Notes: a model not told the origin generated them from the letters alone. Shown: positions 9,798 to 21,675, counted from the first letter of the stretch. The stretch: DNA of 64,000 nt from Hypomesus transpacificus (GCF_021917145.1 NC_061062.1:6291847-6355846), one strand, 5' to 3'. Program-made: numbers and translations.

Positions 9798-12700
9798 TGA
9801 GGCTTGTGTTGCTGGGGAAGAATGAACTGGACAATGGCCGAGTGGGAAACCTCATCCTTGGAAGAGATGCATTTCAGACTGAAGCCCTTGAGGTTTGTGA
9901 AGAACATGTAAGTGAGAGAGTCAGAGGACAGGTGGAGGGAAAAGCCATCACAGTCATTAACACTCCTGACCTATTTCATCCCCAACGCTCACAACATGAG
10001 ATCTCGGTGGCAGTGAAAGAGTGTGTGGCCCTGTCTGCTCCAGGGCCTCATGTATTTCTACTGGTGCTGCAGCCTGACAGCTTCTCAGAGGAGGACAGAC
10101 AAAAAGTGAAAGCCATACTGAACTTGTTCAGCGATGAGGCCATGAACTTTACCATCGTACTAACTACTGTTAGAAGTGCGCAACATGTCTCTACAACTTA
10201 CACTGGTGAAAAAGAAGACCCTTTAGGCCTGATCATACAGGAGTGTAAGATGAGGCATCACATGTTTGATAAGATTTACAGATTTAGTCAAGTTCTTAAA
10301 CTCTTTGAGAAGATGGACAAGATGATGGAAGAGAATGGGAGAAAACATCTCACCTGTGAGGAAATTGGGGTGATACCAGGGGGCTCATTACTTCCAGAGA
10401 GCAAACAGAAAGCAAAAAGAGGAAGAGAGAGTGATTCTCACAAAGACAAAGAATGGAAGAAGAAGAGAACAGGAGGTAGGAACCTGCGATAAATAATTTG
10501 TTTAATCACTTTCATTAAAAAATGACTGTTCTGAATAAAGAATGGCTCTTCTGTGGGTTACCATATGGTCCCATAACAGACAAGTTACTGATAGTGTCAT
10601 CATTCCATGGTAAATACTGTGTCACATCCATCTGTTCCACAAATTAAATTATGGTGATAAATAATAAAACAATGGTTATAGCTGAATAATAACAAGATCA
10701 ACACGATGGTTTGTTAGTTTTGGAACGTTTTGGTTTTGCACATATTCAAACAGCCCTCGGACTTCATCCAATCCATTCACAATCATTCTCATCTAAGTCT
10801 TAGATTAAAGGATTAGTCAAACCTGTCTGGATACTGTGGTCAGATCTGGCAAAAAGACATGGACTTTCACATTTACTCTCACTACAGGTAATTGTCAAAG
10901 AACAGATATTGTTTATGGTTTTATGGTCTTTTAATTTATAGAGATTAAAGATATTGCAGCCATACAGCAAGCACAAGAAGTCATGGCACAGGTTCAACAC
11001 AGATTTGAAAAGAAAATCCAAACCCATGCCAATACCAACACAGAATTTATGAACTTCATCAGGTACATTGCCTGTTTCAGTAAAATAGCATTAATTAACA
11101 TGCATGATAATGTTTTCCTGAATCTGCTGTTAATAAAAGCAAACTATCTATTTTTGTGTATGTCTATCTAGCTATTTATCTATGTCTTGTTTGTTTCTTG
11201 TGTCCAGAGACATTATGGCAGATCTGCTAAAGAAGACGATACAGAAAACCACTATTGGTGTGTTTGGAAAGACAGGAGATGGTAAAAGCTCCCTGATAAA
11301 TGCCGTCCTAGATGAGGAGGGGCTGTTACCAACAGGGACACTCGATGCCTGTACATCAGTCATCATACAAGTGGAGGCTGGGGCTGAGAGAGACCAGTAC
11401 ACAGCAACTATTGAATTCATCTCAAAAGAGGTTTCTTACAACTGTTACATTACCACTGTCATACTGTAATGTAACAACTCACATCCTATGTTTAAAATGA
11501 ATACTGAAAAATACTTTGTGTTCGTTTGTAGGCCTGGGAAAATGAGCTAAAGAGCCTGCTAGGTTTTCTAGCAGAACATGAGGAAAGGGATGAAACCATC
11601 TGCAAAATGGCAGAAGACAAGATTGAAGCTCTGTATGGAAAGAATGCAACTTCAAAAAGCTTTGATGAACTGATGAAGGATGATCGTTCAACAGTTATTG
11701 CAGCCCTGCTCAGCTTAACCACTAAAACCATCTCAAATGTTCAGGTAAGTTACAGTTCTTGTAGCTGTAAATTGTAATTGTATGTGAGTTCAAGTTACTT
11801 TATTTACAGCTCATATTTGTTAAAAATGATTACCTTCTAAGTCTAATTCTATGCTCAAACAGGCCTCAGATCTCTCTGAAGAAATCAGGCCTTATATTCA
11901 ACATCAAGAGTCTGATCTTGGGGGACTCTATTGGCCAGTAGTGAAGACTGTGAGAATCAAAGTGCCAGATCACAAAGAGCTTCTCCAGAACATTGTGCTA
12001 GTTGATCTCCCTGGAAATGGAGACTGCAATCAGACCAGGGACGAGATGTGGAAATCGGTAAGTGCTCACTGTAGTGCTCTTTGTCACAAACTGAAGGAGA
12101 TTCTGGATGCATGTGCAGCGCCCAACTTATTTGAATGAAAAAAATTACTTCAAGGAACTTACAAGATTCTTGTGTCAGACCTCAAGTTTAGACACCATAT
12201 TGACAGTAAAATTCCACACCCAATCAAACAAGTGAAAATGAGGAGTATTGATACAAAACAGAAGAAAGACAGAATAAGCAAAAACAGGTGCAGTAAATGA
12301 TTTGACTACCAAGGTTAACTGAGGGGCAGCAATATAAACAAGCCCAACATAGAATGACCAGCAGGGGGAGAGAACCAGGGTGTGACATAATTAAACAAAC
12401 CATTTTTTACATTCATATATGAATTCATTAATAGCATACAAGCTACAGGTTTCAATGACATGAATAAAATGTCATATTTGGCAAGTGAATTTCTTTTTTT
12501 GGGAGAAAATATAGTTTATAGTTTCAATGACAAATTATATAGGTACCGGCGCTTATTTTATTTTTCATATTGAATAGATAGAAACGGGTTTGGATTATAC
12601 TGTACTAGTTGTTTGTAATGAGAATTCTATTCCATTAAACCAAACGAACAACAAAAACAATAACTTTTTTTTTTCTTCCAGATGTTAAGGGAGTGCACAG

Positions 12701-15700
12701 CTGTTTGGGTTGTGAGTGATATCAATCGAGCCGCATCTGACAAGGCAGCCTGGGAGATCCTGAAGAGCAGCATGACAGATATGGTACAGGGAGGGGCATG
12801 CACTGGCATCACTTTCATTTGCACCAAAACTGATCAAATTGGTGCCCAGTCTTACATGAAATCATTAAGGTCAGTCTTTTTTTTATCCTTGATTTTGTGG
12901 ATGTAAGTGTATGCCATACTAAAGAGTGTGTTCAGTGTACTATTAGTTTGTTTATTATGTTATTAGGTTTGAAACAGTATGCATAAAACTACAAAAATTA
13001 CATATTTGATTTTCACATCCCTTAGACTGAACAATGAAGATCTAAAAATCACAGCGGATAATGTAAGTGAAAATTGATACAAACTGACACTACTTCATTA
13101 GATGATCTATCTATGCCAGATGAAATACAAGGTGATTTATTATTCTCCCCATTTCCCAGGAGTCAGAGAAAAAGCTTAAATGCATACAGCACAGGAATAA
13201 CATGGCCAAGAATCGAGTGAAACAAGCCTTTGAAAAACATCTCCAGGTATTTTTCTCACCTTGGAGGTGTTTGTGAAAGATTTTTCTGATCATACAGCTG
13301 GCTATTGACCTATTTTGATTTTTTTTCAGACATACTACATGCCAAGCATTTCAGTGTTTACTGTAAGTTCACAGGAGTTCTGCTCAAAGGAGCCATATCT
13401 GACACAGGAGGACACAGGTAGAGCATCATCAGTTTTAGTAGGTGTCTCTTTTTTCCATTAGAGGAGTGTGTGCTGTTCATCCACACCCATAAAGGGAGTT
13501 TGTGTATTTATTGAAGTGAGCACAAAAGAGCAGATTCACATGTTAATGGAGTCATTATAGCTGACAAAGAGACTATTTTCTTAATTGATTTCTTTGGGGA
13601 AAAACCCCGTTAGAGTTACCAAAGCTGAGAGAGGTGCTGAGGGGATTTAACCACAGTCACACAAACAGAGTGGCCTCACACTATTTTACAAGAGCCACAG
13701 GGATCCTGTCCCTCATACAGACATCCAAAGATAACAACGAGGAGATGGTAAGTGTCACCATTAATGAAGGTGTCCTTGTGTTGTCTGTAAATTAGTCTTA
13801 TCTTGAGGAGAAACTCAGATGGTTTTGTGGTATGTGTTTCAGAATAAGGACAAAGCTAAGCTGCACAGTGAGTTGAAGAAGAAGCTGGACGATGAACTGA
13901 AATGTCTATGGGTTAAACACTTAGAGCCATGTTACAATGAACTGGAAAAGTACCTCTCAGATGGAGTTAACAAGTCAGAGACGAAATGTGCTGAAATAAC
14001 CAAGAAAAACGTGCATGTACCAGTAAGTACTACTACTTGGCAGATTAAGTTATTTTATGGTATTATATTTAAAACTGCTACAGATCTACCATGCTTTAAT
14101 CCACACACATTTAATTAATTTACCATTCAATATTATTTCCTTAGGCAGGCAAAGATGGACGTGGACACCATCAGACTCTATCCGCCTTGTGCAGAAATAA
14201 AGGTTTCTTCAGGTCAAACAATGGAGAAACAAGAGACCTGAACGGGTCTTTGGCTGAACACATGTATGAAAGCATCAATGAAAAGTTTAATGCCTTGTTC
14301 CCGTAAGTATTCTTACAGTAGTCTTAAAAGTGTTTTTCATCCACAACCTCTGTGTGTGACGTGTCCAATGTTATGTGTGCAGAAATGAAGGGGAAACTAG
14401 CCTGTCAGTGCGGGGGAAGTTCAAACGATTCAGTGTCTGCTCGATCAGTGTCACTAAGGGCTACAGCAACCCTGCCGCAATGACTCACATTCTGAGGTTC
14501 TTAAAAGCTGAGGTAAGTGAGAGTGTTTACACCGCTGTATTTCTTTCTTGGTGGTAAATATATCACCAAACACTGAGGTAAAAAAATGAAAAACCTGCCA
14601 CAATATGCTATAAGTACAATAAACATATAACATACACATAAACCACTTCTAATAGCTATTGGGGGAAACACACTTCAACATTTGTTTGTAAAATTAATTT
14701 CCCTATTATGTGTCCCACATTTGACGAGTGTGGTGAAACAATGAACATTCCACAAATTAATTTAACTTTAGTGAAGTTGCCATGTATGTTCACAGTGTAA
14801 CTCTTCTCTAAAGCCTTATTGCTTCATTTGGAAACTTTGGTTGGCCTTCTAGTACTTTTTTTATTAGTACTCTCACATCGTTGCACAAACCTACACTTAA
14901 CGATGCATTATTTTGTCATTCTGCTAATCAACAAAGTGTACTGAAAGTGTTTATAATTGTTTTGAAATGCTAAAATTATTATAAAATTATGTGATGTAAG
15001 GTTGGACAATGGAAATCCATGCTATCTGACACTTTTTAGTCTCACAACCACTTGTTTTTGAGTCTCTGAATGGAAGCGATCCTCCTAAAACTGGATTTCG
15101 GTGTTTCTTTAGTAATGCTGATTAATAGTTAAAGAAACCTATAATGTTTTCAAAATGTACTATTGTTTTCTGAATGCAATATTTCATTGATTTCCCATGA
15201 AAATATACAGGAAGCCAAGCTGAAGGATTTAATAGATATAGAGATTGGGCAACAAAAGAAGGAAATATATGCATCAATCACAGATGCCATCAAAGACGAC
15301 ATGGTTCCTGGCTACAACAGTAAGTCAGTGGAATTGTGCTTAATTCCAGAAAGACTTATTTGAAGAGTTATGTGATTATGTAATTACGGTAATATAAACC
15401 AAATTGCTTGTTTGGTTGCAGAGGCTGAAGAATGTGTTGGACCGAGATCCATGTCGGAGAAGCAGAGAGTACTGATACAACATACTGAGTCACTGAAGCA
15501 CACCATGTTCAACAAAGCAAAGATCAGGATGTTGGATTTGTTCAGAAAACTGATGACGGTTTGTTCACTTTTACATGTGAAGTTCAAATATGAGAATTCT
15601 TTAGGATTTCGGAATTCTTTAGGAAGATTTAGTTGCTTAGGTGAATCGATTCCTTCGGAAATATTTAAACAAATGTTTGTTTGACTTTAATCTTTTTTTT

Positions 15701-16047
15701 TCTTTCTTTGCAAGGAACTTACCGAGACCAAGTTGAGAGAGTACCTACTGAAAGCTATGGCTCATGCACTGACTGAATCCAACTTCCCGTTTATCTTGGG
15801 TAAGTCAGGATCTCAACAGATCTTCATCTTAATCCATATCCATCTGCCTGAACAGTAAACTCACATTCCAAAGCCTTGCTTGGACACTGATGTTTGTAAA
15901 TCTGATCAAAATGCTTTCTCAGGAGTCTGATCATTCAGCTGGTATTAATCACACGAGAAAACACGACTGACTGTGTTCTTCTTTGTTGTAGATGTCAGCG
16001 CTGATATTAGAGAGCTGGAGATGTTATCTGCCCTAACTGATGAATAA
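9798..16047 (+). CDS. nuggc-like: GIMAP-like pseudo-GTPase fused to SLIP-GC-like GTPase, copy 1 (17 exons)
   Basis: Exons: 9798-10475, 10942-11062, 11208-11430, 11532-11744, 11863-12057, 12682-12869, 13026-13062, 13160-13246, 13330-13417, 13614-13747, 13843-14022, 14145-14302, 14383-14512, 15211-15319, 15422-15558, 15715-15799, 15992-16047 (TAA). All have GT-AG sites, and phases add up to one open frame of about 938 residues. Residues 1-226 are a GIMAP/AIG1-type domain (RLVLLGKNELDNGRVGNLILG; P-loop lacks GKS; INTPDLF kept). Residues about 287-295 are an intact P-loop (GKTGDGKSS), followed by DLPG near 460 and TKTD near 525 as in nuclear GTPase SLIP-GC, then a helical tail. The first codon is split, so an upstream exon exists but was not found. 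SLIP-GC is known from germinal-centre lymphocytes; function here is inferred. Confidence 0.8.
14513..15210. other. Long intron 13 of GTPase gene copy 1
   Basis: AT-rich intron without a recognisable element. It is about 280 bp longer than the matching intron in copy 2 (42270-42689), so one copy gained or lost sequence here. Confidence 0.5.
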
Positions 16048-16439
16048 CAGCGGCAAGAATCTATTGAAGAGTGGGTGTGGAAAACAGGTTTTTGTGTAGC
16101 CATGCCATAGTGTCAGAAATTGTCAGTGTATTGTTTTGGCGCTATATAAATTAAATTGAATTTAATTCAATATATGATTCAGTTTAAAATGTAGATCCCG
16201 TTAGTATATAGAGTTTGCTTCATTACAAGTGCAGAATGAAGAGGGTGAAAAGTTGTCCTTTGTAGCTGATTATTACTCACTTTGGCATTACATCATTAAA
16301 ATTCAGACGCTGTTTCAGTGAATCTCTTTAATGTAACTACTGTCTATGAACCTACTGCCCATTCAATGAAAAAGGAATTTTATACATTTAATTCACTTTT
16401 TATTTTATGCTTCAGTTAACATTTCTGATGCCAATACAC

Positions 16440-16566
16440 ACATAGATGTCAAGATTGTGGCGCGCACAGGTGCGGTGGCTCCTTGCTCTCCAGTGTGGTG
16501 TTTTGTTTGTACTGTTTTGTACTCGTTTTTTGTGTTTGTTAGTCGAGATTTGCAAAGCAAGCTATG
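16440..16566. repeat. Repeat-like fragment at the right end of tandem unit copy 1
   Basis: A short segment (gtggcgcgcacaggtgcggtg ...) shared with 44040-44159. It is the last homology between the tandem copies: copy 1 leaves it at 16566 for a V-gene fragment, while copy 2 continues into other DNA. Its origin (LINE 5' part or other repeat) is not certain. Confidence 0.5.
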
Positions 16567-16571
16567 ATGAA

Positions 16572-16792
16572 ATCAGAGGGAGTCTGGTGGACCTCCACAG
16601 TCTGACACACACCTGGACAGACAGAGAGAAGATATTACCACCACATGGACACACGAGACATAAAAACACTTTATTACAATATAGAAATCTTTCACATTTA
16701 GCATGTCTAAACAGTCATGACTTTGAGAGGAATATATAACATTTACCGGTCAGGATGAAGAACATCACAGTGACTATGAGACATGTGATCAT
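16572..16792 (-). pseudogene. V3 fragment at tandem-duplication junction
   Basis: The leader exon is intact at 16747-16792 (MITCLIVTVMFFILT), then an intron, then only the first ~41 bp of a subgroup B V exon (16572-16612, VCQTVEVHQTPSD). Homology stops at the duplication junction 16566/16572, with about 5 bp of filler. No RSS remains. The full-length counterpart is V3 on plus at 54130-54633. An open stretch continuous with the leader extends upstream to 16909. Confidence 0.85.
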
Positions 16793-17016
16793 GTTGACTC
16801 TCAGTCCAGAAATTTTCAGGGACTCTGAAGAGCTCTGAGCTCTGGTTGATCCAGAACAAGACTTCACCCCCAGTCTGGTGCTTGAGGACTTGTTGAGCTG
16901 TAACTCCACCTACAGGACAGATGACAGATGTATATTTGTGGTGACGATACCCATCTCGTCTGAGTACAGGCCTGTTATTGTGGTTTGATACAGGTGTGCC
17001 TTGATAGTGTCTGGAA

Positions 17017-17547
17017 GGTTTTTGTATAGCGGAGCAGAGTTCTGTACCACTGTGTCATATAAGCTGCACAGAAATATTGTCCATCATCTTCAGGTTGCCT
17101 CAGTTGGAGATGAAGGTGGGCTTCTTTCTTACCATCTCCACTCACATTGAAAATCCCTTGATATGGAGACTCAACAGTGGGACTTTTGTAATAAACATAC
17201 CCTATTAGTTTCAGGGCAGTGTCTCCCACTGAACGCTGGTACCAGAGTATAGTGTCGTAATTAGGAATGTTATGACTGCAGCTCAGTTGGATCTTATCTT
17301 CTGGCTTCCCCAGGAGAGTAGAGGGAGTCTGGATCACCTCTTGACTGGGTGACACTGCTGTGGAAAGAGAAGGAGAGTAACTCTGATTTATACAAAGTTT
17401 GCCACACATATTCAATTAATCATGTTACTACACTACAGTTTAAAGGTATTTAAGTAGCAGTGTCAAAGTGTAATGTCCTGTAATGTCAGCAAGGTTACCT
17501 GTAATCCAGAACAAAGGAACAAAGAAGATAATGAGAAGTCTGATCAT
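17017..17547 (-). CDS. trbv: V4-minus: TRBV-like V segment, subgroup A
   Basis: Leader 17499-17547 (MIRLLIIFFVPLFWIT); V exon 17055-17357, beginning AVSPSQEVIQTPS and ending YFCAAYMT. RSS heptamer CACAGTG 17048-17054, 22 bp spacer, nonamer ACAAAAACC 17017-17025. One codon shorter than V4-plus (LHLQLRQ), a loss shared with V1 and V1'. The inverted ETS/CRE-like motif is upstream at about 17597-17636. Frame open throughout; looks functional. Confidence 0.85.
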
Positions 17548-17700
17548 GGTGACTATCAGTGCTGAGCCTTGAAGACCAACTGAGGACTTAGCATCACTTC
17601 CTGTAGTTTGAGCAGGAACAGGAAGTGATGTAATCCAAATGTGCTGATATGATGTTGCTGGATTTAATTCATACCTCAAATTCAGGTGTTTCACTCGGAG

Positions 17701-18215
17701 GGTTTTTGTAGAAAACAGACGGGATCAGTAGCACTGTGCATAGCTGGCAGCACAGTGCTGCACTGTGGCTGTTTACACTTACACAAGGCATTCTTTGCCT
17801 TGTCACTGCTGAGATCCCCAATGAAACTAAAATGTTCTTTATTTGAACCTTCAAAGTTTGGAGTCCTGAAATTCAAATACCCGATAAGTGTGAGAGCTGT
17901 GTCCCCTGGTTTCTGGAAGTACCAGAGCATCATTCTGTTGTCAGTCTGGCCGTGGGTGCAGACGAGCTGCACAGTATCTCCATCTCTGCTGAGGAGATCA
18001 GAGGGAGTCTGGTGGACCTCCACAGTCTGACACACACCTGGACAGACAGGGAGAAGATATTACCACCACATGGACACACAAGACATAAAAACACTTTATT
18101 AAAATATAGAAATCATTAACATTTTGCATATCTAAACAGTAATTATTCAGAGAGTAATAGAACATTTACTGGTCAGGATGAATAAAATCACTGTGAATAT
18201 GAGACATGTGATCAT
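17701..18215 (-). pseudogene. V5-minus: TRBV-like pseudosegment, subgroup B
   Basis: Leader 18170-18215 ends in A instead of G at the splice junction but keeps the frame. V exon 17739-18037 is normal through LWYFQKPGDTA and NFEGSNKEHFSF, then loses about 18 bp plus further bases in framework 3, destroying the YYC region and frame. The RSS survives (heptamer 17732-17738, 22 bp spacer, nonamer 17701-17709), so it could still be cut but would join out of frame. Confidence 0.8.
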
Positions 18216-18398
18216 GTTGACTCTCAGTCCAGAAATGTTCAGGGACTCTGAGGAGCTCTGAGCTCTGGAGTGATATAGAACAAGACTTCACCCCCAGTCT
18301 GCTGCTGGAGGACTTGTTGAGCTGTAGCTCTACCTACAGGACAGACACCACATCTGTTCTGATGATGCAGGAAAACAAACCCAAGGCTTACACAAACC

Positions 18399-18918
18399 AG
18401 TTTTTGTTCAGCTGTACAATCAGTTTGTATCACTGTGTTGGCTGACAGCACAGAAATACAGCCCGCTGTCCTCTGGTGTCAAGTCCTTCACGGTGAACGC
18501 TCCGTTCTGAGCTACAGATTTAACAGCTGAGTATTTGGTTTTACTGAGATCTCCTTAGTCCGGCTGCAGACCAACGCTTGTGAACACGATGAGCATCATG
18601 GACTCCCCTGGACGCTGTCTGAACCAGTACATATGATGGTAACTCGCGTCTTTCTCATGGCTGCAGTTCATCTCTGCAGTTTTCCGGGCAAGACTCCAGA
18701 TTGTTCCTGGCTGCTGTGTGACATCACTCTACTGGCAGTGACCTGTGGAATGGAGATTATAATCATAGCAGAGTGGAAGTGATGCTCTTGTAAACATCTA
18801 CACTGTGTGAGCGTTATCTAGTCCATCATGGAGATGTTTCCTATGTAGCCACTGACCCTACAGTACCTGTGAGCCAGAGTAAAGAGAGAGACACTGGGAG
18901 GAGAGCTTGGAGAGTCAT
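18399..18918 (-). pseudogene. V6-minus: TRBV-like pseudosegment with two stops
   Basis: Leader 18867-18918 (MTLQALLPVSLSLLWLT) and V exon 18438-18742 mirror V6-plus. Two codons are now stops: the fifth codon after the splice (GHCQ then TAG, where V6-plus has AAG) and the Tyr of PDYGD (TAA for TAC). RSS intact: heptamer 18431-18437, 23 bp spacer, nonamer ACAAAAACT 18399-18407. Confidence 0.85.
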
Positions 18919-19094
18919 GCTGGCCCTCTAGATCTGGAGAGAGCTGCTCTGAACAGAACCACTGGTGCACTTTCTCCAAACTGAGCTTCTGTAGGAATGG
19001 GAGGGCAGGAGGATGTGTTTGTGTGTGTGTGTGTGTCTGTGTTTGTGAGTAAAAGGCCTGCATCATCTGAGGTGCATCGGAAAGCTCCTCCTCT

Positions 19095-19284
19095 ACATTT
19101 ACATTTAGTCATTTAGCAGACGCTCTTATCCAGAGCGACTTACAGTAAGTACAGGGACATTCCCCCCGAGGCAAGTAGGGTGAAGTGCCTTGCCCAAGGA
19201 CACAACGTCATTTGGCACGGCGGGGAATCGATCCGGTAAACTTCTGATTACTAGCCCGACTCCCTCACCGCTCAGCCACCTGAT
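19095..19284 (-). mobile_element. tRNA-derived SINE between V6-minus and V7-minus
   Basis: A 190 bp element flanked by TCCTCT at 19089-19094 and 19285-19290. The other inverted-repeat arm has the uninterrupted site near 51810, so this insertion is younger than the inverted duplication. The L2-type tail is at the left and the tRNA-like head at the right. Confidence 0.85.
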
Positions 19285-19394
19285 TCCTCTCCTCATAGCT
19301 GAGCAGAGTTCTGGCCCTGGATCAAAGCTGGTGACAGTGGCTTCATGCAGGTGTGTGGAGGAGTCCTACCACACAGACAGCACAGTCTGGGGGA

Positions 19395-19865
19395 TGTTTT
19401 TGTATTGAACAGGGGGGATTTACACCACTGTGGAGACTAGCAGCACAGAAATACACTGCACTGATCTCTGAAGAGAGCTGCTCTAGGGTTAATGTGCAGG
19501 TTTGGCCTTGGTTTGCACTTCCTTTCATCTTGAACCCAGTTTCAGGATTGCCTGAGTCTGCTAGCATGTATCCCAGATACACTAGTTCCATAATGTTGGA
19601 TTGTTTATACCAGTAAATGCGATTGTAACCCTGGATATCATGTCGGCAGTTAAATTCAGCAGAATCTCCCAGGTTCTTCAACAAGGCTGCAGGATTCTGG
19701 TGAACTTGGTCACTCAGAGACGAACCTGCAGAGGAGAGAAGACAAGATTTTTTTGCCTTTATTAAAAAAGTAACACGTAGGCAAATAAATTAAAAATGGC
19801 ATGAATATAAACTTACCTGAACCCCAGACAGCATGAATGGATATGCTGATGAGCAGGATGATCAT
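19395..19865 (-). CDS. trbv: V7-minus: TRBV-like V segment
   Basis: Leader 19817-19865 (MIILLISISIHAVWGS); V exon 19433-19725 with DQVHQNPAALLKNLGDS, FNCRH, IYWYKQ and AVYFCAASL. RSS: heptamer CACAGTG 19426-19432, 22 bp spacer, nonamer ACAAAAACA 19395-19403. Frame open. Unlike its plus twin it keeps a good nonamer. A perfect AGTGACGTCA decamer lies about 320 bp upstream (20184-20193, reversed). Confidence 0.8.
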
Positions 19866-20183
19866 GGTGCTCCTGTCTGCTGAAGCTCTACCAGTGAGGC
19901 TTCACTCAGATAATCAGGGACTTGTTCTGACCTGTTACTGCTGGAACACTGTTGTCTTTACTGGGACTGGCTTTGATTCTGTGTTGGTTTGTTGGATTGA
20001 TAAATGTGCAGGAAAGCACTTTGTAACGGTTTGAAAAGTTCTGTTCACATGAAGTCTGCTTACTGACTGAGAGGGAGGAGGCTGTCTACCACTGAGCTAC
20101 ACCCACCCCCTGCTGTGTCACAGTGACTCTGCCCAGAGGAGGTGGATGGAGGGAGTGTCAGCAGAACACACTGTCATCTCACA

Positions 20184-20193
20184 TGACGTCACT
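20184..20193 (-). promoter_or_regulatory. TCR-beta-type decamer/CRE upstream of V7-minus
   Basis: TGACGTCACT on plus, which is AGTGACGTCA read in the direction of the V genes. It matches the conserved decamer of mammalian V-beta promoters (AGTGAYRTCA). It is 319 bp from the leader ATG, farther than usual. Confidence 0.45.
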
Positions 20194-20337
20194 CAGGACC
20201 TTTCAGGAGAAGTCTGAGGCAACAGCAACATTAGAGACGTGAGGATTAATGGAACTAGAGTGCCCCCTACAGTCCATAATGGGGATAAACATCATCAGAT
20301 GGTTCATCATTCTGAATGAAGATCAAAACTCACAGGG

Positions 20338-20861
20338 GGTTTTTGTGCAGCTGCACATGATGTCTGTATCACTGTGTTCATAAACAGCACAGAAGTACAT
20401 GCCGTTGTCTTCTGGTAAAGAGTTCTTCACTGTGAAAGACCCTCTCTGTGCTACAGTCTTGTTTGCAGAGAATATGACTTCACTGAACTCTCCATAGTCA
20501 GGCTTGCTGCTGGCAACAGTGAACGCAACCTGCTTCATCCCCTGTCCTGGTAGCTGTCTGTACCAGTACATCTGGTAGTACCCAACACCCTTGGTGTGAC
20601 TGCAGTCCATCTCAGCAGGCTGCCCCTTGATTGACCAGAGGATGCTGGGGGTCTGGGTGACATCACTCCCCTCAGAGAGACCTGGAGACACAGAGACCAA
20701 AACCAGGACATGAGGATGACTTGATGAACCACCGTTGAGGTCCACCAGCTCAGCTAGACCTGAGAATGAATCTCTCCACACTGTAGCAGAGAGAACAGTT
20801 CCTGGAAAGTACCTGCAGCCCACAGTAGCGACACAGAGACTGGGATGACAAGAGAGATCAT
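20338..20861 (-). CDS. trbv: V8-minus: TRBV-like V segment
   Basis: Leader 20813-20861 (MISLVIPVSVSLLWAA; an upstream in-frame ATG at about 20888 could lengthen it); V exon 20377-20681 with SDVTQTPSILWSIKGQ, MDCSH, MYWYRQLPGQG and GMYFCAVYE, the most classical TRBV frameworks in the window. RSS: heptamer 20370-20376, 23 bp spacer, nonamer ACAAAAACC 20338-20346. Decamer-like AGTCACGTCA (reversed) at 20941-20950, 80 bp upstream. Looks functional; very close to V8-plus. Confidence 0.88.
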
Positions 20862-21206
20862 GGATGAGGATGTCAGAGCTGAACACATCTCAGCAACTGA
20901 CCAGAAACATGACTGTGCTTCTCTCTCTGGAGGGAGGAAATGACGTGACTCTGAAGAAGCCCTCCTGATCTCCACCTCCAGTCCTGTCACCTCCTCCACC
21001 AGGTTAGATGCTGTTTCTCTGTGTGTCCTCAGAACAAGTCAGACTGCAGTTGAACCTTTATCAGCAGATCACCAGTGTGGTGGTGTGTGAGCGTTGATCA
21101 AAGTGCTGCTCCTGATTCCCTGGCAGACGTTAGCCCCAGGTGTTGAGAGGGAGCCAGTCTCAGACTGGCTGCTCACACACACTGATCACCACTCTTATCA
21201 CAGGAG

Positions 21207-21675
21207 GGTTTTTGTAGAGGAGAGAAGGAGGGTGCATCACTGTGCAGACTAGCAGCACAGAAATACACTGCTCCGTCACTTGGAAAGAGTGTGGAGATGG
21301 AGAGTTTTGACTCGCTACGCCCATCTCCCTCAAAGCTGAATTGTCCTTTCACATCTTCTTCTGGATATGGAGAATTAAGATTCAGATAACCAAGTAGCTG
21401 GAGAGCCCCATCTAAATGTTGTTTGTACCAGAGGATACGATCATAGCTTTTAACGCTGTGTGAACAAAGGATCTCTTTGTCAACCGAGTCTCCCAGGTTC
21501 TTGATCAGAGCAGAGGGGGTCTGCTGAACTGACTGACTGGCAGAGGAACCTGTGGAGAGAAACAGTGGTGATGAGATAAACTAAAACCATGATTCTGTTT
21601 TTCTCTCTGAAATGTTGTTCTGCTCACCCTTGATGCAGGCAGACAGAGAGAGCAGAGGATGAAGGCTAGGATCAT
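21207..21675 (-). pseudogene. V9-minus: TRBV-like segment with leader frameshift
   Basis: The V exon 21245-21549 is open (SASQSVQQTPSALIKNLGDS, ILCSH, ILWYKQ, AVYFCAASL) and the RSS is good (heptamer 21238-21244, 22 bp spacer, nonamer 21207-21215). The leader exon 21628-21675 is 48 nt, one C shorter than in V9-plus (CTGCCTGC against CTGCCCTGC), so leader and V exon are out of frame. A decamer AGTGACATCA is at 21767-21776. Probably non-functional unless another donor rescues it. Confidence 0.7.
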
